Positions 45,701 to 58,100 of a DNA stretch of 64,000 nucleotides are shown piece by piece. The translations under genes and the position numbers were made by a program. This stretch comes from Macrostomum hystrix (Eukaryota; Platyhelminthes; Macrostomidae), in contig CATNEN010000033.1 in NCBI GenBank assembly GCA_950097015.1, forward strand, positions 3,394,001 through 3,458,000. Reading direction: 5' to 3'. The notes beneath the pieces were generated by a model. The model was given only the letters and a program-made list of their open reading frames with translations. It did not search any database and was not told the DNA's origin. How positions within the stretch are numbered: the first letter of the stretch is position 1; each line of letters begins with the position of its first letter.

Positions 45701-48700
45701 GGTAGGCAAACTTATTAGCTGGCGGGCCAAAGAAATAACCTAAAAGACGACAGCGGGCCGCATTGACTGTATAAATATAAGATAGGGGAGAGATGAGACA
45801 CGGGTGGGATGAGACACGGGAGAGATGAGACACGGGAGAGATGAGACACAGGAGAGATGAGACACGGGAGAGATGAGACACAGGAGAGATGAGACACAGG
45901 AGAGATGAGACACGGGAGAGATGAGACACAGGAGAGATGAGACACAGGAGAGATGAGACACAGGAGAGATGAGACACGGGAGAGATGAGACACGAGAGCG
46001 ATGAGACATGGGAGAGATTAGACACGAGAGCGATGAGACACAGGAGAGATGAGACACGGGAGAGATGAGACACGGGAGAGATGAGACACAGGAGAGATGA
46101 GACACAGGAGAGATGAGACACAGGAGAGATGAGACACGGGAGAGATGAGACACGGGAGAGATGAGACACGGGAGAGATGAGACACGGGAGAGATGAGACA
46201 CGGGAGAGATTAGACACGAGAGCGATGAGACACAGGAGAGATGAGACACGGGAGAGATGAGACACAGGAGAGATTAGACACGAGAGCGATGAGACACGGG
46301 AGAGATTAGACACGAGAGATATGAAACAGGACACTGTAGATGTCAGAAGGGGCAACGGGCCGGATTCGGGAGCTTCGAGGGCCGCATCTGGCCCGCGGGC
46401 CGGAGTTTGCCGACCCCTGGTTTATATGATTGCATAATATAAAATTTAGATACAGTCCAGCCACTTGACCAAACCTTAACAACGCTGATTTTGTAATAGT
46501 CAATAAAATGTATTGATTTTTTTATGGCTAAATGCATTATAAAGTTTAACATTATGCGCTTAAAATATGATATATGGTTATTAAGAATTTATTAAACATT
46601 TTATAAATTATAAACTTTGAAGTGTTGGCCTTTAAATGAAGATGTATCCAATCTGTAGGCTAAGTTAATTGAATTGGTATTTAAGCATGTGCACCGAATA
46701 CTGGACAATTAACAGTAGAAAAACCACGGGGTGTTCCAAACACCCACCCCTTTTTCATTTATTTCTGTATCTCCAGAAATATTCAACCAATCGCCATGAA
46801 ATTCAGAACATTATTTTCCGCTCTATCCGATGAAACAACTTCCAGAATCACAAAACATCGGCATCGTCGAGACATTCAACGATTCTCGTCGAGGAGTCTG
46901 GTGGAAAAAGCCCACCAATTTAGGCATGTTATTTGATTATTAAATATTGATTATTTGACTGTTGAACCGATAAGGATTGGCCATAGACGTTTACACAGAG
47001 CCATGTTAGTTGTCCTTGTCGCCGGGGTTTTCGACAAGAGTTGCTGAATATCTTAACGATGCTGATGTTGGACGGCTTTGAAAGTTAGCTCATTGTGAAG
47101 GGCGAAATAATTCTATCCATATGGTGGAATTGCACGAAAATCAATCATTCGGTTTGGGAGCTGTCCTGAAGCAGGCAGTGGGTATTTGAAATATCCCCGT
47201 GGTCTCTTCCCAGAGGGGGAATAGTGTGCGGTCTTCCTGCTGCTGACTATGAAACTAATCACTATATTTAGTGCGAGATATGGCCACACAGAACTGGATC
47301 GCTGCAGTTGACAGTCGGATAAAGATTTAGTTATAATATTCTGTCTGATAAATATATTTTTTAGTTATGTATAAAAGTGTTGATATGGCTAATAGTTTAC
47401 CAAACGACTGTTAATCGACCCACATTTTCAACTGACTGGGCCTCCTGAGGGTGGCGATGAGGAGCAAGAATTTTAGTCTGAGCTGGGCAAACTGAACAAC
47501 GAAAATAGGAAATTTTGCACAACATTAGTAGCAAAGAAAAAACGGATAAAAATGTACTGAATAGTCAGGTTAATGGGATAATAAATCGAAGATAAATTAT
47601 TCTGGGATTTTTAGGATAGAAAAAGGCAACGACAAAAGGTTAAAAACAATCAGAATGCACAACTTTTGTTAGCAGCAATCAATGCAATCATTATGGTTAG
47701 ATTTCACACACAGCTTATAGCAAATTAATGAACTAATTTAGGCAGCGTGACACGCGAATATGCAGCGCAGCTTATATAGTTACCTCTTTGGCCTGAAAAA
47801 TGAGAGAATAAAGAAACGGCTTAGATTTCGTGTAATATTCGTTTCATACTACTCATTAGCGAGCATGAGTAGCGATTTAGCGACATTGCTGGCACTGCTA
47901 CCCGGGAAGGCAAAGCGATAGATATTATCTGATAATAAATTTAGGTAGGGCCGTTTAAAAATCAGGTTTCCTAAAACGCACTACTCATAGTAGGCTCAGA
48001 TTGTAATTGAATGCGGCTATTTTTAGCATTTCAGAGCCCAACTGGCCGATGGAAACTCACCCTGGCGTAGCTGATCTGCAGTTTGCCGCCGCGCAGGCCA
48101 GACTTCGTCAGGGAGTCCAGCGCCTGCTGGGCCTGGGCCTCGTCGCGAAAGTCCACAAAGCCGTAGCCTGCGGTGCGCCAGAGGGGAAGCATTTAAAAAT
48201 GCATGTTCTCAAATATTTGACTAGCTGCTCTTGGCCACAGATTCCCAGCATTCTGCAGCATTTTGCATTTCATTGCAGTTTGGGAGGGGGTTGGCTTCTA
48301 GGAGCAAGTGGGATTTCCCACTGAGCCAGCTGGCCAAATAGAATAGAACAGATATGGAACAGGGTGTGACAGATTTGGGACAGGGTGTGACAGATATGGA
48401 ACAGGGTGTATCAGATTTGGGACAGGTGTGTGACAGATATGGAACAGGTGTGTGACAGATATGGAACAGGGTGTGACAGATTTGGGACAGGGTGTGACAG
48501 ATGTGGAAGAGGGTGTGACAGATGTGGAAGAGGGTGTGACAGATGTGGAACAGGGTGTGACAGATGTGGAAGAGGGTGTGACAGATGTGGAAGAGGGTGT
48601 GACAGATGTGGAAGAGGGTGTGACAGATGTGGAAGAGGGTGTGACAGATGTGGAAGAGGGTGTGACAGATGCGGAAGAGGGTGTGACAGATGTGGGACAG

Positions 48701-49119
48701 GCTGTGACAGATGTGGAAGAGGTTGTGACAGGACCGATAATCTGGAGGCGGCAAACCTTTGCACTGTCCGGTCTGCTCGTCCATGACAGCCTTGGTGGAG
48801 TTGATGGCCTCAGCCGGGATGCTGGCAGTCTCAGACACCAGCAGCCGGATGGTCTCGTCGGTGTCGGTAGGCAGGAGGCCTCGGATGTACAAATTTGTGT
48901 TGCTCTTACGATCGCCGTCGCTGCTGCCGCCGTTCTGGTTGCTGGGCGAATTGTTGCGTGGCGACACGCCGGTGGCATGCAGCATGTTCTGCGGAGGGTG
49001 GAGTAGGTAAAGCAGGTGTAGCAGGTTGAGCAGGCAAGTGTAGATGTATAAACAACGATATCTATTGATGAAGCCTGCCTCGCCCGACTCGGCAACACAG
49101 TTGCACCCCGATCGAAACT

Positions 49120-49184
<65 letters not shown>

Positions 49185-52100
49185 TCTCGCTATCCCTTTC
49201 CGCTCAAGTCACGCAGTATCAAAGCTTCCCTCGATTTCCCCTTCTTCAATCCATGCATCGAATACTTTTTCCTCCGTCTTCAATATTTCCTTTCAGCCTG
49301 CTGGCCACGCTTGCTTTGCCAGCAGCGAAAAAAGCAGAAGAAAGAAGGAAGGCAAGGGCGCCCGTTCACCTGGAAAATATAGGCGGGGCGACCGGCCTCA
49401 ATTTGGGTGTGGGCAGCGGCATCCAGTGTGGCTCACAAGGGATATAGCTGGCTAGCAGTCTGCCTATAAAGGGATCGGCGGCGGCGGCAGCAGCAGCAGC
49501 AGCAGCAGCGGAGCTGAATCGAGCCATCAGTCCGGATCCCCGGACAGCCACCGTGCCGGGCGGCGGGGTGGGGTGGGGCTGGGGTGGCTGGGAAGATGAC
49601 GCGCGGGCTTTGAAGGAGAAAGCCTTCGGCTTTAGCTTTCCCACTTCGGCGGCTCGGACCCGCCCTGAGCTCCCGTCATGAGCTCACTACCCGGCCCACC
49701 CCAAAACAGCCTGCCTTTCACCCGCTGCCACATCCCGCAGCTCCCAGAGCCGGGTGACGACAAAATCCCCATTCTAGCCTCTGACGGGTCTGCCTCCTTT
49801 TGGCCTACATCTAACCGCTCTGTATTCTGTCGCTTTTCCTCCGCCTTTAAAAGTCTGCCTGCTACACGCCGGCGGGGGGGGGAGCTGCGATAGTATGGAT
49901 TTGGGCGTCTTCTTCTAGAAGCCAGTTAGCTCTAGTAGCTAAAGGAGCAGGCAGCGCAGAAGAGAAGGCGGAAGGCGAAGATGGGCTGCCGCTATTTGCC
50001 AGCGAAATTGCCTGCACTGGGATTGCAGATTGAGAATGGGGATAGAAACTCAAGAGAGCGGGATAGACCGAAATAGAAAGAGAAGTGGCAAGTTTGGGAT
50101 TTGCAAAACTCTGCTGCCACTGCTGCTGGACACGGAGACGAATAACAAGGGAGTAGGCTGGGGTAGGCCGGCAGGGGATCAGAGAGACAGCTCGGGAAGA
50201 AAGGCTTCCCCTTGGGGCAACTATTGATGACAGAATGAGGCACACTATAGGACAGGTAGATCTAGATAAATGGAGCGAGCTGAATGTCAGGAGTTCGCGA
50301 CCAGCAGGCTCAGCCCAAGGCAGCATAAATCTTTGAGCAAAGCATTAAAATGCATTAGCAGCAGCAGCAGCATCAGCAGAGAAAGCGAGCGAGTGAGTGA
50401 GACTGGGCAGCTTAGAGTTCACGCGGGGAAGCTGGGAATAATAATAGCAATAAAAGACAGCTGCGGCACCCCGGCCGGCATTTTGCTCGCTTGTAAGAGG
50501 CGGTAGAAAAGAAGCAGCCGGGTGAGGGAAGCCCGGCAGATGCGATAAAATAATTAACAAGCAAACAAGACCATGTTTTGCTTCCATTAATCCGGACAGG
50601 CAGAGGGGCCGCTGGGAGGAGGAGGGGGGCTGGTTGTTGAGCCATTGGAATTCAATTCCACTTTTCTTTTTTTGCTGGCCGTCAGATTGAACGGCGGCGG
50701 CGGCTGCGGCGGACCGAGACGGGGCAACCGTTGCGCAAATTGCATTCTCATTAAGAAAATATGCGAGACCCCAGGAGAGGGCCATAGCGGAATGGATATG
50801 AGCACGGATATAGAAATGAATCCCTCGCAGAATAAGAGGATCTCGCAGTGGCGGGGACCGGCATCAACGGGCCCGATATCGATCCGGGGGGGGGGGCAAC
50901 TCGCCCCGGAGCCGCTATTCTCCGAGCCTGATTCATACTCAAGGCTGCTCCAAAGTCTCCGTCGCGTGTCCCCTTCTTTGCCTCGCATCCTTTTCGTAGG
51001 CTCGGAGTCGGAGGAGGCAAATCTCTTTTTAGTAATAAACTCGGCGGTGAGAGCCCAGGGATTATCCACCGCAGAGGGGAGACAAAAAAACTGGTCTCCT
51101 GTTCTGTTCCGTGCATGCTTCTGTTTGACCTCGACATCCGCGACCTCCACTCTTAAGCTCACTCATATATGCTCACTCATAAGGGAAAATGGAAGAGATG
51201 AGACACATGAGAGATGAGACACATGAGAGATGAGATACCAGAGAGATGAGACACATGAGAGATGAGATACCAGAGAGATGAGACACATGACAGATGAGAC
51301 ACATGAGAGATGAGACACATGAGAGATGAGACACATGAGAGATGAGATACCAGAGAGATGAGACACATGAGAGATGAGATACCAGAGAGATGAGACACGG
51401 GAGAGATTAAACACGGGAGAGATGAGACACATGAGAGATGAGATACCAGAGAGATGAGACACATGAGAGATGAGATACCAGAGAGATGAGACACATGAGA
51501 GATGAGATACCAGAGAGATGAGACACATGAGAGATGAGATACCAGAGAGATGAGACACGGGAGAGATTAAACACGGGAGAGATGAGACACATGAGAGATG
51601 AGACACATGAGAGATGAGACGCGGGAGAGATGAGATACATGAGAGATGAGACGCGGGAGAGATGAGATACCAGAGAGATGAGACACATGAGAGATGAGAC
51701 ACCAGAGAGATGAGACACATGAGAGATGAGACACATGAGAGATGAGACACATGAGAGATGAGACACCAGAGAGATGAGACACATGAGAGATGAGATACCA
51801 GAGAGATGAGACACGGGAGAGATGAGACACATGAGAGATGAGACACCAGAGAGATGAGACACATGAGAGATGAGATACCAGAGTGATGAGACACGGGAGA
51901 GATTAAACACGGGAGAGATGAGATAGTAAAGAGGTCTTGAAAGGTAAAAAGGGACTGAGGGTCATCAGAGTGTGTTGACCCTTGCTCTATTTAGAGCTGC
52001 CATAAGGCTACTGCTGCTGTCTTTACTTTTCTGGGTGTCTGTCTGTCGATTTAGGGTATCTATCTGTCTCTGTCTGCCTTAATCTCGTAAATAGGAGTTT

Positions 52101-55100
52101 AAGGAGCAGGAAAGGCCTGATGGAGAGCATAAAAGAAGAACAAACATGAGCTCAGCACACCGCGAGTTGCGCTATGCAAAGATGAAGGAGAAGCCTCAGA
52201 CTTAAGGGCCTATTCAATCCTACCTGAGCACCAGCTTCTCTTTCCACAGGGTGTGCAGGGTGGCTTCGTCATGCATTTGAAGGCCAACTTTCAGTTCGAA
52301 GCCTTACTAATCTTCCCGAAACAATCTGTATGCTCCGCTTGCCAGGCTAAATTAAAATGAGCAGCTAAAACCATTAATGAGCAGGTCACACACCGAATCA
52401 AAGAAACAGTGAAGAGAGTTAGTTACGCTAAACTAACTATCTTGATAAGATATCCGAAAGACTCGGATAACTGCGGAGTTCCTGATTAGACAGTCCCTGA
52501 TAACTGCGGAGTTCCTGATTAGACAGTCCCTGATAACTGCGGAGTTCCTGATTAGACAGTCCCTGATAACTGCGGAGTTCCTGATTAGACAGGAGTTCCT
52601 GATAACTGCGGAGTTCCTGATTAGACAGGAGTTCCTGATTAGACAGTCCCTGATAACTGCGGAGTTCCTGATTAGACAGTCCCTGATAACTGCGGAGTTC
52701 CTGATTAGACAGTCCCTGATAACTGCGGAGTTCCTGATTAAACAGGAGTTCCTGATAACTGCGGAGTTCCTGATTAGACAGTCCCTGATAACTGCGGAGT
52801 TCCTGATTAGACAGGAGTTCCTGATAACTGCGGAGTTCCTGATTAGACAGGAGTTCCTGATTAGACAGTCCCTGATAACTGCGGAGTTCCTGATTAGACA
52901 GTCCCTGATAACTGCGGAGTTCCTGATTAGACAGGAGTTCCTGATAACTGCGGAGTTCCTGATTAGACAGGAGTTCCTGATTAGACAGTCCCTGATAACT
53001 GCGGAGTTCCTGATTAGACAGTCCCTGATAACTGCGGAGTTCCTGATTAGACAGGAGTTCCTGATTAGACAGTCCCTGATAACTGCGGAGTTCCTGATTA
53101 GACAGTCCCTGATAACTGCGGAATTTCTGATTAGACAGTCCCTGATAACTGCGGAATTTCTGATTACACAGTCCCTGATAAATGCGGAGTAGCTCAAGCT
53201 GTCAGTGCCTTAGGCCTCACCACAGCCATCAGAGGCAGTCGCAGGTGCAGGTCGCCAGCGGCAGCAGCGGACAATGCGTAGGCGGAGTAGATATCCTGAT
53301 GGCGTCGCTTCATAACCATAGCCCGGGCCTTTGGCTGCCTATCTCAGATCGGCTTTGTTCTTAAAGCTTAAGCAATCAATCGGGAGAAGCTCCAGAGAAC
53401 TGATTTGACAGCACGGAACTGAGAAATAAAAGCGAGACCACGCTGGGCTAGGTGGAATAAGAGAGAGGGGAGTTCACAGGGGGGAAGACTGGCAGGCAGA
53501 CAATAAGAACAATGCAAAGAATTTTTTCGGCGCGGCGGGGTTGGACGGGAACAGTCGGACTGGCAGTGGGACAGAGGACGGCAGGCAGGCAGCTTTTAAT
53601 TTGGGACTGAGGATTGCAGATTTGAGGTGGCGAAGGGGCGGGGGCAGCGTGCCAATCCAGCCCAGCCGATATTGCCGGGGCCAGTTTTCACCGCACGCAC
53701 ACAAATCACAAGCGAGTAGAGAGAGGGAGAGAGGAGCAGGGGTGGGCAGAAGAAAAGGGAGAAGCGAAGCCAGAAGCAGCGATTTCGGGATAACGGGGGC
53801 CAGGGCAAGAGAAAAGAAAGAACAGCAAGGGGAGCTGGCGGGGATTTCGGGTGCAGGGGAGAGTCGAAAATCATTGGGAATCAGAGCTAATCAAATCAAT
53901 TCACTTGGACCAGGCTAGAGGCGAAGGGTGGAGCGCGTAAATTGTGGCACTCGTTAATGCTTGTTTGTTCTCCTGCAGTGAAGCCATACAGCGCAGGGGG
54001 GTGGGGGTCGAGGTGCAGTGTGGAAGGCAATCTCAGTGCTGCTCAGCAACGCCCCAGAGTCCAATATCTCACCATAAGCGGCACCACCGACCCGAACAGC
54101 GCGAGCTGCTGCGACCGAAACGGAGCCTCCCTTCCCACGCTGCTCCTTCTGCCTACTCAAGCTCTCAATTCGTGAGCACACAGGGCTCACAGCTGAGCGT
54201 ATGCTTTCCTTGTCGAGTGCGGCCACGGCCCATTGGGGAGGGGCTGGCAGAACAAACACTGCCCAGTATTTGTGAGGGGAATTTGGTGGACGCTACGGAA
54301 GTAAGCCGCTCCCAGGGCCCCCAGTGTTTGAACTAATCTGGCGAATACTGTAAATCCACACAGGATCAGACTGTCTGCTTACTAGCCCAGTGCTGCAATC
54401 TAAATATTAAAACTTTCTAAACTCCACAATGCTAAAACCAACCACTAGACAAACAGTAGGGAAACATTACAGAACTCTAAATAGTGAAACAAATTTCACT
54501 GCTCAAACAGGTTAGGCCGATAGAAGGGCTGACAGGTTCTAGCTGACCGTACTGACAGTCAGGCTGACAGATTCCACATGACCATACTGGCAGTCAAGAC
54601 AGACAGATCTCAGCTGACTATACTGACAGTCCGACTGACAGATCTCAACTGACCATACTGACAGTCAGCCTGACAGTTCTCAGCTGACCATACTGACAGT
54701 CAGCCTGACAGATCTCAGCTGACCATACTGACAGATCTCAGCTGACCATACTGACAGTCTGACTGACAGATTTCAGCTGAACATACTGACAGTCTGACTG
54801 AAGAAGTCCTACTGACCATATTGACAGTCTGACTGAAGAAGTCCTACTGACCATACTGACAGTCTGACTGAAGAAGTCCTACTGACCATACTGACAGTCT
54901 GACTGAAGAAGTCCTACTGACCATACTGACAGTCTGACTGAAGAAGTCCTACTGACCATACTGACAGTCTGACTGAAGAAGTCCTACTGACCATACTGAC
55001 AGTCTGACTGAAGAAGTCCTACTGACCATACTGACAGTCTGACTGAAGAAGTCCTACTGACCATACTGACAGTCTGACTGAAGAAGTCCTACTGACCATA

Positions 55101-58100
55101 CTGACAGTCTGACTGAAGAAGTCCTACTGACCATACTGACAGTCTGACTGAAGAAGTCCTACTGACCATACTGAGTCTGACTGAAGAAGTCCTACTGACC
55201 ATACTGACAGTCTGACTGAAGAAGTCCTACTGACCATACTGACAGTCTGACTGAAGAAGTCCTACTGACCATACTGAGTCTGACTTAAGAAGTCCTACTG
55301 ACCATACTGACAGTCTGACTGAAGAAGTCCTACTGACCATACTGAGTCTGACTGAAGAAGTCCTACTGACCATACTGACAGTCTGACTGAAGAAGTCCTA
55401 CTAACCATACTGAGTCTGATTGAAGAAGTCCTACTGACCATACTGACAGTCTGACTGAAGAAGTCCTACTGACCATACTGACAGTCTGACTGAAGAAGTC
55501 CTACTGACCATACTGACAGTCTGACTGAAGAAGTCCTACTGACCATACTGAGTCTGACTGAAGAAGTCCTACTGACCATACTGAGTCTGACTGAAGAAGT
55601 CCTACTGACCATACTGACAGTTTGGCTCCAAACAAAGCACTACCAACTACCCTTTAGACTCGTTCCGGGCCACAGGGCGGAGGCCGAGGATCGCGAGGTC
55701 GGGGTTAGCTGGGCAAACAGACCGAGTCCGTCCAATTAGCCATCCGGACCGTGGGGATTACTGGACTCACGAGGCAACCAGGGGGGAATAGGAAGCCGAT
55801 AAGAGGGGAGACAAACCGAAGAGATTGCGCCAGGAAATTGGATTCGTTTAGTTGGGAGAAGCGAGAGGGAGAGTTGGAGAGGAAGGAAGAGTCTTCTCAC
55901 TTCCCAATTCTCGACCTTCCAGCCACAACCAGCGCCAACAGTTTTCACGCAAGACAATATTGCTGCCGCTGCTGTTGCTCCTCAATAAAGGGAAATGCAA
56001 ATTGGGATTCACAGATTGAGTTAAAAATATAGTTTAGAGCGCGTGCCCACGAAAGTATTTTAAGCGACAGCGGCGGCGGCGGAGAGGAAATAGGAGCAAT
56101 GAAGCAACAAAAATGATTTTGGTCAACTTTAATCTGATGATCAAATATTATTAGTCGAGACTGCTTAGTCTCAACAAAATAACTAATTATCGCATGATAA
56201 ACAGATCCAAGAAAACTTCTTTGAATTAAAAAAGCCTTGGATGAGCACACTAGTACTGACTGTCAGACTAACAAGGCGTTAGCTGATCATGCTGACAGAC
56301 TTTAGCTAGCCATACTGACAGACCTTAGCTGGCCATACTGACAGACCTTAGCTGGCCATACTGACAGACCTTAGCTGGCCATACTGACAGACCTTAGCTG
56401 GCTGTACTGACAGACCTTAGCTGACCATACTGACAGACCTTAGCTGACCATACTGACAGACCTTAGCTGGCCATACTGACAGACTTTAGCTGACCATACT
56501 GCCAAACATTAGCTGGCCATACTGACAGACTTTAGCTGGCCATACTGACAGAACTTAGCTGACCATACTGACAGACTTTAGCTGACCATACTGCCAAACA
56601 CTAGCTGGCCATACTGACAGACATTAGCTGGCCATACTGACAGAACTTAGCTGACCATACTGACAGACTTTAGCTGACCATACTGCCAAACATTAGCTGG
56701 CCATACTGACAGACTTTAGCTGGCCATACTGCCAAACATTAGCTGGCCATACTGACAGACTTTAGCTGGCCATACTGACAGACTTTAGCTGACCATACTG
56801 CCAAACATTAGCTGGCCATACTGACAGAACTTAGCTGACCATACTGACAGACTTTAGCTGACCATACTGCCAAACATTAGCTGGCCATACTGACAGACTT
56901 TAGCTGGCCATACTGACAGACTTTAGCTGACCATACTGCCAAAAATTAGCTGGCCATACTGACAGACTTTAGCTGGCCATACTGCCAAACATTAGCTGGC
57001 CATACTGACAGACTTTAGCTGACCATACTGCCAAACATTAGCTGGCCATACTGACAGAACTTAGCTGACCATACTGACAGACTTTAGCTGACCATACTGC
57101 CAAACATTAGCTGGCAATACTGACAGACTTTAGCTGGCCATACTGACAGAACTTAGCTGACCATACTGACAGACCTTAGCTGGCTGTACTGACAGACTTT
57201 AGCTAGCCATACTGACAGACTTTAGCTGACCATACTGACAGACTTTAGCTGGCCATACTGACAGACTTTAGCTAGCCATACTGACAGACCTTAGCTGGCT
57301 GTACTGACAGACTTTAGCTAGCCATACTGACAGACCTTAGCTGGCTGTACTGACAGACTTTAGCTAGCCATACTGACAGAACTTAGCTGACCATACTGAC
57401 AGACTTTAGCTGACCATACTGACAGACCTTAGCTGGCTGTACTGACAGACTTTAGCTAGCCATACTGACAGAACTTAGCTGACCATACTGACAGACTTTA
57501 GCTGGCCATACTGACAGACTTTAGCTAGCCATACTGACAGACCTTAGCTGGCTGTACTGACAGACTTTAGCTAGCCATACTGACAGAACTTAGCTGACCA
57601 TACTGACAGACCTTAGCTGGCTGTACTGACAGACTTTAGCTAGCCATACTGACAGAACTTAGCTGACCATACTGACAGACTTTAGCTGGCCATACTGACA
57701 GACCTTGGCTGGCCATACTGACAGACCTTAGCTGGCCATACTGCCAAACATTAGCTGGCCATACTGACAGACCTTAGCTGGCCTTACTGCCAAACATTAG
57801 CTGGCCATACTGTCCGACTTTAGCTGGCCATGCTGACAGACTTTATCTGGCAATACTGACAGACGTTAGCTGGCGATACTGACAGACTTTAGCTAGCCCT
57901 ACTGTCCCATTCGCATCGAGCCTTCATAGTAAAAGTGCACTATCGGTTTTTGGTTGCATAACTGAAGTGATGAGGCGACTAGAATGCAAAGTAGCTGCGC
58001 GGAGAATAAAGAATTCAATTCGAAATTAGAGATTGCGTGAGTCACGAGTAAGTCGTGTTGAACTCAGTGACTCTCCTAAAGGAAGAAGATTAAGAAGTAG

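Noticed and set aside
45696-46355. Minus-strand frames rich in VSHLSRVSSLP (also at 13041-13860 and 51163-51910)
   Set aside because: They read the 16-bp array, whose three-unit period is 48 bp and has no stop. Two are MITE interiors.
49366-49644. Alternative first exon of the RBMS gene (minus, frame with poly-Ala and PPIFS, donor GTGAAC)
   Set aside because: It ends with two bases of a codon, while the next exon at 48988 starts in phase 0. It would need another acceptor.
52433-53197. 254-codon frame of NSAVIRDCLIR repeats
   Set aside because: Array artefact inside the RBMS intron.
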